Positions 1 through 11,689 of a stretch of 64,000 nt of DNA are shown piece by piece. The position numbers and the translations under genes are program-made. Position 1 is the first letter of the stretch, and every line of letters starts with the position of its first letter. Location of the stretch: the NCBI GenBank assembly GCA_035578175.1, contig JAQMRL010000003.1, forward strand, positions 88,824,469-88,888,468, given 5' to 3'. Under the pieces are notes generated by a model, which saw nothing but the letters and a program-made list of their open reading frames with translations, did not search any database and was not told where the DNA came from. This DNA is from Catonia carolina. Taxonomy: Eukaryota > Arthropoda > Insecta > Hemiptera > Achilidae.

Positions 1-1455
1 GTATGAAGTATTTTAAAGTTTTTTTTTGTAGTGTTTCCTTACGTATGTATCGAAGAGAGTTTGTAATTATTCATAAGAATTTTTCACTTGTGCTTTCTCC
101 CATTGTATCAAATTAAAATTTGATTTTTTCTTTCAATTTGTCGTAATTTTCATCATCCAAATTCATTTGCCAATACGAAGTAAGAAAGGATTTAAACTGT
201 GTGAGCACATAACAAAATATAATAAACATTTTCATTTTTTTGTGGTGAGGGAAAAGCAGAAAAAAATCTAGATTTAAAAATTCAAATACAAAATTAAAAG
301 AGTGTTTTAACAAATTCTCTTGAGAAATTTTTAAATATTTTTATAATATTTTTCTTTAAGTACGTATCTGTAACATAATACACGTGCATTCGGTTGGAAA
401 GAATGAAAGCTTAGCTTAAATGTACGAGTATTATTGTTTTGTAAGTTTAAGACTTTAAAAAACCGTTTTTTTCTATAACAACTAAATCAGAAGCTAAATT
501 TAGAAAAAATACATGTTTCCACTTGATGAGATTAACAGCTGTTATTGCAGCTTTTTAAATGATTTTCTGCAAGAATGTCTCGCGGCCATTTGCGTTTAAG
601 GTTCCTTACAGGGTCACCTGATTTTATGTACAGTATAGTTCTTGTCTGTATAAGTGAATTTTGATGTATGAAACTTTTTATGGATTTTTTTTAGAATGTT
701 TTAGTCAGAATGGAAACGTATGGGAATTGTAAATCATGAAGGGTACTGTTTGTAACATAAAACAGGCATTGTGTAGTTATAAGAATAATTCTGTTTTATA
801 ATGAAATTAGTTTGGGGCGGTTTTGCTGAACCTCAAAACGGTACCCTACAGGCCTATACTGGTCTTAAAATAAATGACTTTGTACTTGGCCAGTTTGGTT
901 AGAGACAATAATAATTTATATTTAAAAAAACGGATTTTAGAATCTTACTCATGCAAATTGCTTTAAAAGCTGATTCAGATTAGATGGGTTTTAAAATTTC
1001 GTTCATTTTGATTAATTTTATTTAAGGTTTTTAGTTTTCAAACTGTGTGGATGGTCCTGCATCTTGAAAAATGCGATCATTGGTTAATGAAATGCAATAG
1101 CTGATTTATGTAAACATTGCAAACCCAAAATTTTGTAGATAAAATTTGATCTAATCGGTATTTTATAAAAATTAATTAGCTATAAAATATTAAGTTATGA
1201 ATAGTAACTTAACTTTTTTTTATCTTCCATTTTGGAGATGAGTGGTTCGTACCGTTTAGAAGCTTAGATAGTACTAGCATCCATTTTAATCAATATTTAT
1301 TAAACGTTTTCATTTTAATTAAATGCAAACGTTTAGTAAAATGAGAGGGCAAACGAACCAGCAGTTTACTTTCTTAACTTAATTTCATAAATTAGCATAA
1401 AACCTTACAATTATAAAATCACCCTTCCAATTTAAATTAGCGTTCACTAAATTTT
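1..1455. other. AT-rich sequence, no gene seen
   Basis: I read both strands and see no coding motif, terminal repeat or RNA signal here. Only short chance reading frames are present. Confidence 0.5.
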
Positions 1456-1463
1456 TGTAATTT

Positions 1464-1520
1464 TTACATAAGATCTATATCTTATGTAAATAAAATGTAA
1501 AATCTATATCTTATGTAAAT
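1464..1520. repeat. Perfect 10-bp hairpin with a direct duplication of one arm
   Basis: TTACATAAGA (1464-1473) and TCTTATGTAA (1480-1489) are exact reverse complements around a 6-base loop. The right arm with its flank recurs at 1501-1520. It could fold as a small cruciform. No function is claimed. Confidence 0.75.
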
Positions 1521-2024
1521 TATGTTAATAAAATATTTGTAAAGGTTTCTCAGAAAATTATCTTCATTTAATTTTTTTACTCGTTGCTTAAGAAAATTAC
1601 TGTGCACAATTTAAAAGATGTTATTATTTTGTTATTTAATTAATACCTATCTGCGAGTTACGTAGGAATATTGGAAAAATTGTATATTTTTGTACTCTCA
1701 TGTATTTTTTGTTGCTCCTAGTAGATCTGTTTCACTTGTAAATAGAATTTCTTGTATTTTTTATACAGATTTTATTTTATATAGAAATATGTTTATTCAA
1801 AATTACATCTTGTTCGTATTTCTCGGTTTTTCTAACCTAGCAGGAGTAATGCAAGATTTCGTTATAGCTCCGAACTTGTTCAGCTTGATCATCCGACACC
1901 TATAACCGTTTCAGCTGTATTGCTGACGATATAAATATTATTTCTTTAGAAACATTTTAGTAAAAATTGTATTTTTATACCCACATACATTTTTGTCACT
2001 CCTTGTAAATGTTTACCTCAAGCC

Positions 2025-2576
2025 CAGTAGTTCCCAAATATTTTTTTTCACCACGCACCCTTCTGTCTTGAAGAAAACTTCCCACGCCCCTTACACAATT
2101 TTAAGCTGTAAGTTAATGGAAGAAACAAGTATTACATTGAATAACCATACAATTATTTTTTATTGTTTTTTTATAACATTACAAGTTGCAATTTCAATTA
2201 ACCAAGTAAGAAACAAAATTAATCAGTGGGATGGATGACATTTTCTTTTACAAGATTTCCTGTTCTTGGTTGCTTATTAGAAAGTGCACATCGTGAATCA
2301 TAGCAACATCAAGTTTGCTCAGATACTTTGTCTTTATTGCAACAAGTGCTGAAAAAGCTTTTTCGCACGAATAGGTGCGAAAAAGGTAAATAAAATCGCA
2401 GCGTTTGCTGTGATATTCTGGGGTACACTTTGTAATAGATGTTAAGCTTCGATTCGTGAATCGCAACAGCACAGATCGTGCAGACGGCATAGCTATCTCG
2501 AGATCCTGGTATCACCCTTACCTTGTCTTCACGCCTCCCTTGGGGGGCGCGCTACCCACTTTGGGAACCATTGCTG
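2025..2576 (-). mobile_element. Internally deleted hAT transposon
   Basis: The left end begins CAGTAGTTCCCAAA. The right end reads TTTGGGAACCATTGCTG, the reverse complement of a slightly degenerate CAGTGGTTCCCAAA. This terminus is typical of hAT elements related to the ZBED/Charlie group. The ends are followed inward by C-rich GCACCC and GGGGGCGCG subterminal stretches. At about 550 bp it is far shorter than an autonomous hAT, and it keeps only the tail of the transposase. An 8-bp target duplication is not clear. The right end touches a short remnant like the CCAACCCGGTGGGT head of SINE2. Confidence 0.75.
2248..2490 (-). pseudogene. hAT transposase C-terminal (dimerisation) fragment
   Basis: The 80-residue frame contains CEKAFSALVAIKTKYLSKLD. 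This matches the C-terminal dimerisation segment of ZBED5-like hAT transposases, where the pattern is C-E-x-x-F-S-A-L-x-x-I-K-T-K-Y-R-N-R-L. Only this end of the protein is present: the BED zinc finger and the catalytic RNase-H-fold core are missing. The fragment sits between hAT termini, so this is a non-autonomous derivative and not a host gene. The start given is simply the first in-frame initiator and has no biological meaning. Confidence 0.75.
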
Positions 2577-2599
2577 TAGACCAACCCGGTGGGTCAACA

Positions 2600-3300
2600 A
2601 ATAATGTTTAGGCCTAATAAGGTTAAGTTAAAATAATCATATATAAAAAACGTTGTTTTTGATATACGTTTCTAAACAATATTTGCAATAAAAAAATTAA
2701 TATTTACTCCAAAAGAGATAATAATTTCTCGAATAAACTGTAACCGGACTTACTGTTGAGTTAACCATTCTACAAAGATAATTGATAGCAAAAACAGCTA
2801 ATTAAACAATATAGTAACAAAAAAAGAATAATTTAAAGTCTTCCTTTGATATACTTTGAACGTTTTTACTTCAAAGTAATTTACCATTACCAGGAAAAAG
2901 CATCGTAATTGATTAAATGTTATTAAAAGTTTTGTTTATAATTTTACTTTTAGTCAACTGTTATTATTTTTTTTTGTGATTGTCAAAACAAACAAAATTA
3001 TTATTTTTACTTTTGTCTCTCTGGTAAAAAAATTCATTGTACACCATATTTGTTTCCCTTTTAATATTTCTGACAAATACTCGTTATTTGTTAAAGAAAT
3101 AACGAATAACATATGTAGTCATTACAATTCAGCCGTATTTAAAAGTGTTTCAAAAATAATTCACAATTTTCGTAAAACCGAAAAACAAACGATGTTAAAA
3201 ATATATTCCTCTTGGTTTACAGAGTAATCAACTGTAAAATTCTAGGACAGTACCAATATTGCAAGTGTCTCATGACTCAAAAATATTTAATATTACATAC
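2600..3300. other. AT-rich sequence, no gene seen
   Basis: No recognisable coding segment, terminal repeat or RNA signal. The 83-codon frame at 2976-3227 is lysine/isoleucine-rich and looks like chance. Confidence 0.5.
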
Positions 3301-3360
3301 ATTACATCTACCTGACATTCTATAGAGGAGGCTAAAGAGAAATGGAGCAGAGTTTTCTTT

Positions 3361-3645
3361 TTATTGTCGTGCATATCCGATTTGGATGTTGGTGACCATC
3401 GTGGCTATTTCGACCTTATTAGTTGCAATCCGGAACAATTCCGTGAAGCCCTTACCGAACCAGATCCTCAAATTGGCGAGCCAGGAAATTCTTCTTCTAC
3501 CAGGATTCCTCTTTCCCTCTATCTTCCCCTACAGAATGCGCTGCAGTAGATCATATCTCTTTTTATTTCTCATTATAAGACCGAGATACTGCAGGTTACG
3601 GCACTTAACAATTTGAGTAATTCTAGACCCTTGTTCATTCTAACA
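3361..3645 (-). pseudogene. LINE ORF2 C-terminal end (post-RT region)
   Basis: Read on the minus strand, the frame ending at the TAA complementary to 3361-3363 gives NLQYLGLIMRNKKRYDLLQR, then an in-frame TAG, then GKIEGKRNPGRRRISWLANL and a tail ending ATMVTNIQIGYARQ. This is the conserved C-terminal segment after the reverse transcriptase in a widespread insect LINE group (endonuclease-reverse transcriptase type). The premature TAG and the loss of everything upstream make it a dead 5'-truncated copy. A short TGTAATGTATGTAAT-like tail follows on its 3' side (lower coordinates). Confidence 0.8.
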
Positions 3646-3949
3646 AAACATGAGTGACTTTCTTAAACTGTCCACAAAATTCTCAATACGAGAATTCTCA
3701 ATACTCGTATTCTAGGAGAGATTTACTCCAGTACTAACATAAGAAATACCGTATTCTATTATGTCTACAATTACATTACTTTGAAGTAAAATCAATTTAT
3801 ATCTACTTAATAATAAAGTCACGCACACTTTTTTGTCACAATTACTTATATTGTCACGCTTATTCCTGGTTCTTTAGGGATCTGTTCATCAATAATTAAG
3901 GAAACTTCTTTTTAAACTTATAACAAGAATTATCGAATAATTAATTAAT

Positions 3950-4390
3950 TACAGTAAATTATTACGGTCGCTAGTAAATTACAATCAAACTACTTAAACT
4001 AAATTCATTACAAAATGTTTTAAAAAAAAAATTAATTAAACTTCACTAAAAAGAAAATATGACCATTCACAATCAAATAATTAATTAACTGTTACTTACA
4101 ATGCGAAACAATTGTCTACCAACTGTTTTATACCAAAATCTACTAGACAGTCACACGCGTGAAGTACAAAACTGGTATTAACAAATAACACTCATGAGCA
4201 AACACACAAAAATAATTTAGAAAATTCGAGAAACGAATAATATTACAACAAAATACACCTTGATGAAGTGCAATAATACTTTATTCTTGTGATAGAAAAA
4301 TTCAGATAATGAATAACAATAAGAAAGAACACAATAGCTTAATGGAGTACAATACTACTTGCAAAAAAGACTGCTTTTGCTAGGCAGGTA
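3950..4390. repeat. Repeat family D, copy 1 (diverged)
   Basis: The stretch with AATATGACCATTC, AATCAAATAATTAATTAA and ACTTACAA aligns with 59640-59720, and more weakly with about 61680-61840. The three share order and spacing, so they are old copies of one interspersed repeat. No coding motif or termini could be defined. The class is unknown. Confidence 0.5.
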
Positions 4391-4399
4391 ATAATATTC

Positions 4400-5160
4400 A
4401 GCTGTTAAAACTCGTATATGCACTTACCGCTTTTATTGTCCTACCTTACTGTTCTTTTTGTCCAACTATGAAGCTTCATATATGATCAGCTTCATCATGC
4501 TATTCAAAACCATACTTTCATCACATCATTCAGAAACTTGTGGTTGTTACTGAAATAGGAAAATATAAAAGTATATTTACAAATATATACAGAGGATTTG
4601 GTTTCCAATCATCTGGGTTTTGTGAATATTTTTCTGTTGACGAATAAAGTGTATGTAACGTGACTCAAAATATTTTTACTGATTTCTAATTCAAGTTGAC
4701 AATAAATATGTCTAAAAAACCGTCATTTACTAATCATGAAAAATAACTTTTCAAAAAATCTACAAAATTGGTTGAATAATTAAGAAATATTCCAATCGGA
4801 AAGGCTTACTGGAAATTTTAATATATATTTAATGTAGGCACACCTAAACCCTAAATGCGTAACCTATAGAGAATATAAAATGGTGTTTTAAAAATACATT
4901 AACGAATTATTTCGTGTGAATTATTATTACATTATAATAAAAAATATAATCCTATCCATTTTTTTGTACACTCTTATTTAAACAGGAATTGGCAATTACA
5001 AATTTTTGACGTTTTATTGAAAATATATTTTTTAAATAAACATGTCATAAATCAATACAAGCTGTATTAAATGGAACATATTTGAAAAAAAAAATTTGTG
5101 TTAAAAATATTACATATTTTTTCTTATATATTGTACTGAATAAATGCAATAGTTAAAAAA
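4400..5160. other. AT-rich sequence, no gene seen
   Basis: Nothing recognisable on either strand. Confidence 0.5.
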
Positions 5161-5167
5161 TCCCTTT

Positions 5168-5187
5168 CATGAGACGCGAGTCTCATG
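5168..5187. repeat. Perfect 8-bp stem hairpin
   Basis: CATGAGAC and GTCTCATG are exact reverse complements around the loop GCGA. It lies just upstream of the minisatellite. Function unknown. Confidence 0.8.
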
Positions 5188-5216
5188 GCTGAAGGCAATT
5201 TTTAAAAAAGCTTACT

Positions 5217-5655
5217 TTTGACTTCTGGCAAAAACATCAGTGATTTTTGTATCTACCCTTTAAGAGGCTCGAATAACACTATTTATGTTTCCGAATTCCG
5301 ACTTCGATTTCTTGACTTACGGTTTTGGGCCACTTCCATTCGAAACTGGAATTTCAAACTCAATGATTTCTACATGTACTCTTTAATAGGAATCTAATGA
5401 CACTATTTTTGTTTCCAAATTCCGACTTTGATTTCTTGACTTCTGGTTTTCAGCCACTTTCGGTCACGTTAAATTTTTTTAACTTGACCGGTTTTGACCC
5501 ACTTTCGGTCAAAACTGGAATTTTAAACCCATGGATTTCTGTATTTACTCTTTAAGAGGAATCTAATGACACTATTTTTTCCAATTCCGACTTTGATTTC
5601 TTGACTCCCGGTTTTGGGCAACTTCCGGTTAAAACCGGAACTTCATCCGGTCCAT
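5217..5655. repeat. Three-copy degenerate minisatellite (~120-170 bp unit)
   Basis: The sequence repeats a core of GATTTCT-x-TA-x-x-TACTCTTTAAGAGGAATCTAA..., ACACTATTTTTGTTTCC, AATTCCGACTTTGATTTCTT and GACT-x-x-GGTTTT-x-GGCCACTT. Cores begin near 5242, 5364 and 5534, so spacings are about 122 and 170 bp. The longer interval carries an extra segment rich in TTCGGTCA and ACCGG. All units are in the same orientation and clearly diverged. The segment is richer in G+C than its surroundings. No reading frame runs through it. Confidence 0.8.
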
Positions 5656-5934
5656 TCACCAGGTCCACTAACTTTTCGTGTAGATTACGAATTAAAAAAA
5701 AACCGTTTATAGATTTGTTGTTCAAAGAAGACTATTTTTCTTCACGCTATGTTTCTGAATAAACTAACTGCAGTATAATAAAGTTATCTAATTAACGTCC
5801 GTATTATAAAACAAATTGTTTTGAAAACATTTTTTTTGACACTTTTAATTGAAATTTAGTATCTGTTATTAAATTAATATAATATAATAATATAATAGAT
5901 ACCGGGTACTCAGCGCAGACGTTTGAAGCGCCTC

Positions 5935-5957
5935 TGGCCAAGAGATCTTCTTGGCCA
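5935..5957. repeat. 9-bp stem hairpin in a GC-richer patch
   Basis: TGGCCAAGA (5935-5943) pairs perfectly with TCTTGGCCA (5949-5957) across a 5-base loop. The surrounding ~100 bp (5900-5995) has higher G+C than its flanks and may be a repeat remnant that I cannot assign. Confidence 0.7.
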
Positions 5958-5959
5958 AC

Positions 5960-7090
5960 TGTAGGACTGTGGTAATGACTGCACGCTCCTTCAAATAAAT
6001 CAAGTTTTGGAACATTAGCTTCACATTTAGAAATTGTTATATTAATTTGAAAACCTAACGGTAATTCCAGGGCATTTGAAAGTGTAGCTGAACGGGAGAT
6101 TACTAAAATAATTTTTATTCACAAACTATTTTAGGTAACAAATATTACGTAAGTCGAGTAAAATTATCGAGTACATATTGAAAGAAAATTATACTAATTT
6201 CCTTACGAGAAATCTTTTCATATTAATTAAATTTTCAAACGACTAGATTAATTTATATCGTTTAAAATTCACCTTGATGCTCCTAATGACGCTCATAAAA
6301 TACGGAATAGCTAATCACCGTCATATGGTAGCATTTAAAAACGTATTTGAAGTTAAATTTCAAATCATTGTTAGTTTACTAAAACTTTCTTCAATAACAA
6401 ATGCAGAAAAGCTAAGTTTTACTTAAGAACGATATGTAATCTAATTTGACTGATGAATTTTATAATAAGATTCAAATTAATAAGATTCCCTAGAAGTTAA
6501 AGTGAACTTAAAGAAATGAAATATTATTGGCAAAGATGAACAAGTACTGGACCTAAAGAAAAGCAAGTGAAAATTAGATTCTCTAAGAAAACATCTAAAT
6601 AATCTAGAATTTAAACATCTTTAAATGTTTGGTTAGTCCTTTATTGAAATCCAAATAAAATCAAATTTGGATAATTTATGGTATGTGAAATAACCTTCAG
6701 GTGTATACAAAAACATAATGTTCTGTATTAAAGTATAGCGTAATTTCTTGCACTGTTATTTTTGTTTATTATTAAATTAACTTATTTCAAATTTTTCAGC
6801 ATTAAATTCTCTACAAATTTCATTACTAATATTCGATTGTTTATTTACAAATTTTGGTGAGTTATTGCACAGTTTAAAAATAAAAAACGTGTTTTTTTGA
6901 TAAATTTATGATTTGCTATATATAATACCACCGATTTAAATACAAGCCAAAACTGAAACTGATAACTATTTACTAACAATAGAAAATTAATTAATACAGT
7001 AATAAAAAAATTGAACAGAATTGAACTTAAAGAAATGCATTAATTGATGAAACTTAATTTACGTCAATTTAAAAATTTGTTATTATATTT
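5960..7090. other. AT-rich sequence, no gene seen
   Basis: No coding motif, terminal repeats or RNA signals recognised. Confidence 0.5.
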
Positions 7091-7099
7091 CATTAAATT

Positions 7100-7133
7100 A
7101 TTATTATTATTATCATTATTATTATTATTATAC
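7100..7133. repeat. (ATT)n microsatellite, probable LINE 3' tail
   Basis: A run of ATT triplets abuts the 3' end of the minus-strand LINE remnant at 7135-7605. The related LINE at 33967 also ends in an ATT-rich run (33921-33938), so this short repeat is probably part of the element's tail. Confidence 0.8.
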
Positions 7134-7134
7134 A

Positions 7135-7605
7135 CGTTGTAGACCCTTATGGATCACGTGAAGCTTCGACGGTTCTTCCTGCGGGTTCTCCATGACATCC
7201 GCATCTTCTCACTCATGGGTCTCTTCCTCTCCTGTCTCCACTTAGAGCCGGTCTTCTTGGCTCTGTTCTCTGGCTGGACTTCCCACTCATCTATTCTTTT
7301 TCTATACGTATCGCGGTCTGTCGCGTCTTCAGAAGTGAGTTGAGCATTGTCAAGGTCTCCTTTTACTTGATCGGCTCATGTCATGCCTTTAAGATTTTCT
7401 GTAGCAATAAGAATCTGGTGGGTAAGTCTGTGTTCAGGAAGTCGTTGTATGTGTCCATAGAATTTAAGTCGTCGTTTTCTAATGTCCGCTGGAATGTTTG
7501 AAATTTTTTCTGTGGTTCTGTTGGTTTGTAGCCAGTATCCATCGTCAGTTTTTCGTGGTCCAAGCATATTTTCCTGATGATTTTACATTCTTCCTTTTTC
7601 AGGTT
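7135..7605 (-). pseudogene. LINE ORF2 C-terminal remnant, relative of the 34-36 kb LINE
   Basis: The minus-strand frame gives MLGPRKTDDGYWLQTN, then KRRLKFYGHIQRLPEHRLTH. This parallels ILGPKYKEGEYRLRSN and KKRRIAFYAHTVRMNEHRLS in the large LINE reading frame at 34 kb. After ...KGMT an in-frame TGA interrupts it. The same frame then resumes with ADQVKGDLDNAQL..., continuing to a basic tail (KTGSKWRQERKRP) before the true end near 7145. The two elements therefore belong to one LINE family. This copy is 5'-truncated to its last ~460 bp and carries a nonsense mutation. Confidence 0.8.
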
Positions 7606-7609
7606 TTTA

Positions 7610-8630
7610 TATTTATTTTATATCAATATTGTTGTGTTTTATGTCAGATGTCTTCAAAACTACTGAAGATACAGTTCTAGGACTTGGTTTATTAAATTTT
7701 TCAGACCAAATATCACATAAATCTACCAAATTTGCCACTAAAAGTAGCCCCGACAAAATCCAGTATGACCGAATTTCATCAGGGGAACTGAAATCGGGTG
7801 AAATTTTCCGCTAGCTGAAATTTGCCAAGGAAGCGTTTTCGGTCATAAATTTGTATGAACTTTTTTTTATTTTAATAAAGGAAATGAATACACCTGTAAA
7901 GTATAGTAGATCCTCCCGGGACACTGTACGAGTGTCGTATATATGTTTATTTGCTCAAACAAATGATATTTTTAATGATTGGTGCCCATTGTAAATTAAA
8001 CAAAAATACTTAAAATGTTTTTGATTGAAAATAACTTTGACAGACATAATGTAGTTCTTTTACAGTTTAATTTTGAATTACGAATGCTTTTAAAAGCCGT
8101 CTTACATTTTAACTGAAGTGATGTTAAAAAGAACTAAAATGTACGTTTATTTTTTTACTCGTATAAGAAGGGGTTGTTTTGTGGTTTCATGGAACACCAC
8201 CTTACATTTAAGTGTATGCGGCGGTTGTTTTTATTTTATCAAGTCGGTTTTACTTTTATATGTTCAAGTTGTTTCTTTATTTTTTTTTACATTTCATCAC
8301 GTTTTCTTCATACTTTTTCAATGGTTTTTCTTTAACTTTCTTTAGTCTTAAGTAATATTTGAATAAAATACAAATGTGACTTTGAAGAAAAAGTTAAACG
8401 TGTTCTTTAACATATTAATTGTTCATAACCACATGTTATTATAAGATAAGCCTACGGTTCATAATGGGTAGAATACGGAAGGAATCTGCAGCACTTTAAA
8501 TAGATTGATGCAAAACTTCGGGGGCCCAAAGCAACCAAAGAGATTGATGTTAGCGACAGTGGCAGCATCAGTGGTATTGTTTGGAGTACCTGTTTGAAGC
8601 CAAGCCCTAAAATTTAAAAGTATACAGAAG
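7610..8630. other. AT-rich sequence, no gene seen
   Basis: Short hydrophobic frames such as 8118-8345 have no recognisable domain and come from T-rich DNA. The 8460-8640 segment could be a further decayed part of the R1-like remnant that follows. Confidence 0.4.
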
Positions 8631-8639
8631 TAGACTTTT

Positions 8640-8990
8640 AAGGACACAGTGGAAACTGGCGCTGAAAAACTGTAGTGCCTGTAGAACTGTATCTACAGAG
8701 GCAGCCCTGACGATTTCGGGGTTGCCTCCATGGAATCTAGTAGTGGCATGCGGAAGGGAAGAGCAGTGAGCTGGCGTTGATAAAGAAGAATGTTGGAGGC
8801 GATTATTTGGCAGGTGGCAGCGGAGATGGAGCGAAGCTAGGGTTGGGAAGTGGACAAGGAGGTTGACAGTGTGTCAGATCTAGTGGCCAGGCGACGGGTT
8901 TTTGGTTAGTAGGCGTTTGCGGGACTGGACGAGGACGCCTCAATTGAGTCTAGCAGTACTTCCTCATCGTGAGAGAGTGAACATGAGTTT
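8640..8990 (+). pseudogene. R1-like LINE ORF2 C-terminal remnant
   Basis: On the plus strand the frame gives CRTVSTEAALTISGLPPWNL, then after a stop WRRLFGRWQRRWSEARVGKW and TRRLTVC. R1-clade ORF2 proteins have the same order after the RT domain: the AYRTVSTEA..VIAGVPP motif, then an x-W-Q-x-x-W segment followed by W-T. The stretch is notably G-rich compared with its surroundings. At least two stops interrupt it, and no RT core or endonuclease is present. It is a dead fragment, not a host gene. Clade assignment is from motif similarity only. Confidence 0.55.
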
Positions 8991-8994
8991 TTCT

Positions 8995-9430
8995 CACCGC
9001 CTCGGATATATAAAGAAAAAGTTTTAATTTTCTTCTTCCAAACAAGGATTAGGCCGCAGCCTGTCCTGAACTCACACACTATATCATCTATCTTCATCTT
9101 TTCCTAGGTCTACCGACATCCCTTTTACCTTCTGTAGCATACCAGTGCGCCTGCTTATGTATCCTGTCATCCGACATCCTTTCCATGTACTTCCTCCAAC
9201 TTTGGCGATAATCTTTTATCTTTTCGTTCAAGATGAAAATACCCAATTCTGATCTGATTTTCTCATTCCTTATTCTAACCCAACCGTGTACACCCTGTAG
9301 TCCTTCGCAGATATTTAATCACTGTCGTCTGGATTCTCCATTTTTGGGTTTTTCATGTTGTCCATGCCTCACTACCGTACAAAAAACCTGGAGCTCCCAT
9401 CATTTTATACAAAAGTAGAACTCAAGTTTT
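8995..9430 (-). pseudogene. LINE ORF2 C-terminal remnant with frameshifts
   Basis: Minus-strand reading from about 9425 down gives PGFLYGSEAWTT, then IKYLRRTTGCTRL. A frame change leads to RIRNEKIRSELGIFILNEKI, KDYRQSWRKYMERMSDDRI and KRDVGRPRKR. This is the classic end of a LINE RT protein (YGSE.W ... R-x-x-G-x-T-R-x-D-x-x-R-N-E-x-I-R ... H-x-x-R-M-x-x-x-R ... G-R-P-R-K-R-W). At least one frameshift and one stop separate the pieces. It lies back to back with the R1-like remnant at 8640-8990, on the opposite strand. Confidence 0.8.
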
Positions 9431-9477
9431 GAGACCCTTCTCGCACCATTTCTAAAAGTATTAATAAGTAATTTTTT

Positions 9478-9560
9478 CTAGAATTTAGCCGAGACTCGAA
9501 CCCGAATCCTAACGCTTTGAAGTATAGCGTAGTCTAGCGATTTAATCTCGGAGGCAATAA
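9478..9560 (-). repeat. tRNA-derived SINE head remnant
   Basis: On the minus strand the sequence contains GGGTTCGAGTC, close to the Pol III B box GGTTCRANNCC, placed downstream of a degraded A-box-like region. The flanks do not make a clean cloverleaf, so this is a SINE relic and not a functional tRNA gene. Confidence 0.5.
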
Positions 9561-10290
9561 ATATTTTTTGTAGTCATTTTAAATGAAATATATTGTTACA
9601 CAATTTGTATATTATGTCTCTTATCGATTCTTATTGTCCTGTATAATGTACGCTTTTGTTACGTTCAAGTATTTTATCTCTTTTCAAAATTTTACTTAAA
9701 TTGATTTTTGTTCCATAATTGAGCTTATGAGCGTGATGTGAAAAATTAAATTGTTATTCGTTTCTACGTAATGAAATAAAAAATAAACTTACCTCTGGGA
9801 GTTTTGTTTTCAAATACTTTTTCCCCTTGGGTTTATAACTAGTTTTATTTTAGTATCCTACAATGTACGCTGGTATGGCGTTAAAGGCAGTACTTCTTTC
9901 TATTGGTAACGATGTGTGTTTTGTTCAAACGATTCATTCTGGGCTTATTTTTTCGTAACACCTCTTTTCTCATTTTGATCCTTCAAATCTCTTTTGTTAA
10001 ACTAACTGGAAATATATATTTTCACAAACTTTATTAAATTAATTTTTTGTTGATATACGTTTTATTAATAGGTTATTTCTTTCAATTGCTGTAAACAGTT
10101 GAGAACTTTTTATTTTTGCTCGTGCCTAGGTAATATGTGATTAGGTAATAGGTGAAATGTGATTATAAAGAAATTAAAAATGGCCCAACTATTTTTCCGA
10201 ATCATTTTGCCATAAATTCCAACAACAGAGAACATCTATATATAAAATAAATGATACTCTCTTCCTCTTTACTTCTAAAATAGTTAATAA
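9560..10290. other. AT-rich sequence with one short dispersed repeat
   Basis: The only structure noticed is the segment at 9930-9998 that recurs at 12496-12566. No gene was seen. Confidence 0.45.
9930..9998. repeat. Dispersed ~70-bp repeat, copy 1
   Basis: ATTCATTCT(G/T)GGC followed by ACACCTCTTTTCTCATT and GATCCTTCA(A/T)ATCTCT recurs in the same orientation at 12496-12566. Both are probably pieces of one larger interspersed element. The class is unknown. Confidence 0.6.
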
Positions 10291-11083
10291 TGTAAAATGA
10301 AAAGCATAACCTAATTTTAATCATAAGGATTGACACAAAATAAAAACCAACCTCTGTAGAACTTAAAAATATGGAAAATCACTAAATGACGCTAAAATAG
10401 GCTCTGTAGAAAAAATACAACAAATAGACGTCTTAAGTTTTTTATTTTCTATAACTTTGATTTTATAAATTTTTTCATAAAATGCATACTAATACCGCAG
10501 CCTTTAAAACTACAATTTTTTACCGATTTTGATGTGCACATTACGGAAAAATCATTAATTGACGCTAAATTAGGGTTTATATAAAAATACTAGGAATAAA
10601 AGTTGTAGGTTTCTTAATGTTCTACAATTTTAATAATTTTTGCTCTAAAACACATATTACGGCCGCAATGATACCAAAAACGTTTTTATTACGAGATTTC
10701 AGGAGACATGGCCCTAGGTTGTAGAGAATAAAAGGTGTAGTGAATGGAGTGATTAAAAAAAACGTATGAGCGGTTTTTGAGAAAATCGCAATAAAGTGAA
10801 AAATTACACAAAAAACTACTATTTCCGGTTGACAGATTTTGATGAAAATGTTGTGTCGGTCCGCTAGTGGTACCCTAACTAAAATTTTACGTTTCAACTT
10901 TGTACACTACTTCGTTCTTGAGATTTATTTCACGCACAGACCCACAAACCAATCGTTAAAAATGGGGTTGTTTTGGGTTACGGGACCTGAAATTGCGTAT
11001 TTCCGTGAAAAGTCGATTTCTAAAAATCAACTTGAAAACAATACTCTCCTTTCCTGTAAAATCATAAGGGCAAGAGAAAGTAA
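10290..11083 (-). repeat. F3 repeat, copy a
   Basis: The copy ends at GGCAAGAGAAAG (11069-11080). It carries the family's internal landmarks: AATCACTAAATGACGCTAAA, TTTTTGAGAAAATCGC, TTCCGGTTGACAGATTTTGA and CGTTCTTGAGAT. Seven copies of this family lie in the window on both strands. It has no recognisable coding region. The short frames inside it (e.g. 10622-10897, 10839-11162) are not conserved as proteins among the copies I compared. Confidence 0.8.
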
Positions 11084-11089
11084 AAAAAC

Positions 11090-11688
11090 AGGCCTCGCGG
11101 TTTTCCCTGACAGAGTTATTGCTGGTATTCAACATGTAAGTTCTTATGGAGTTCTTCTGTGAATTACTAGCAAAACCCTAGATGCGCGCAGACTTAAGCT
11201 TCAGAGTGCATTAAAAACTTGTTTACTGCTTTACCAGATTTTCCCCACATTTTACTTTTTCTAAAATATAATTTTAAGAATCCTAAAATCTTTTTAAGTT
11301 ACACGTTTTTGAGAAGGTACAGAAAATTTATATAAATATTGTTTTTGGGTAATTACTCTCTTTATAACCCTTTGGTGGCAAATGTACAAAATTAAAGAGC
11401 TTTACTTTTTCTGGGAATCACTTACAGAATTTTTATCCAAATTTTTAAAATTTTTCAAGAATGTACCAAAATATGTTGTGTATTTTTGTATATATGGCTA
11501 GAACAATCTTTTCTCCTCTTCCTATAAAATAAAATGCGGAGTTTCAGTTTTATAAGAGTCAGGAAGTTGTAGATTTAGCAATGTATGAACGAAAATAAGT
11601 GAGGTGATGCAAAGTGCAAACAATAATAAATATGTGCACATATTGTCGTTATCATCATTATAATCGATACGGATTAGGCCTCCTGACC
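11090..11688. other. AT-rich sequence, no gene seen
   Basis: Nothing recognisable on either strand. Confidence 0.5.
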
Positions 11689-11689
11689 T

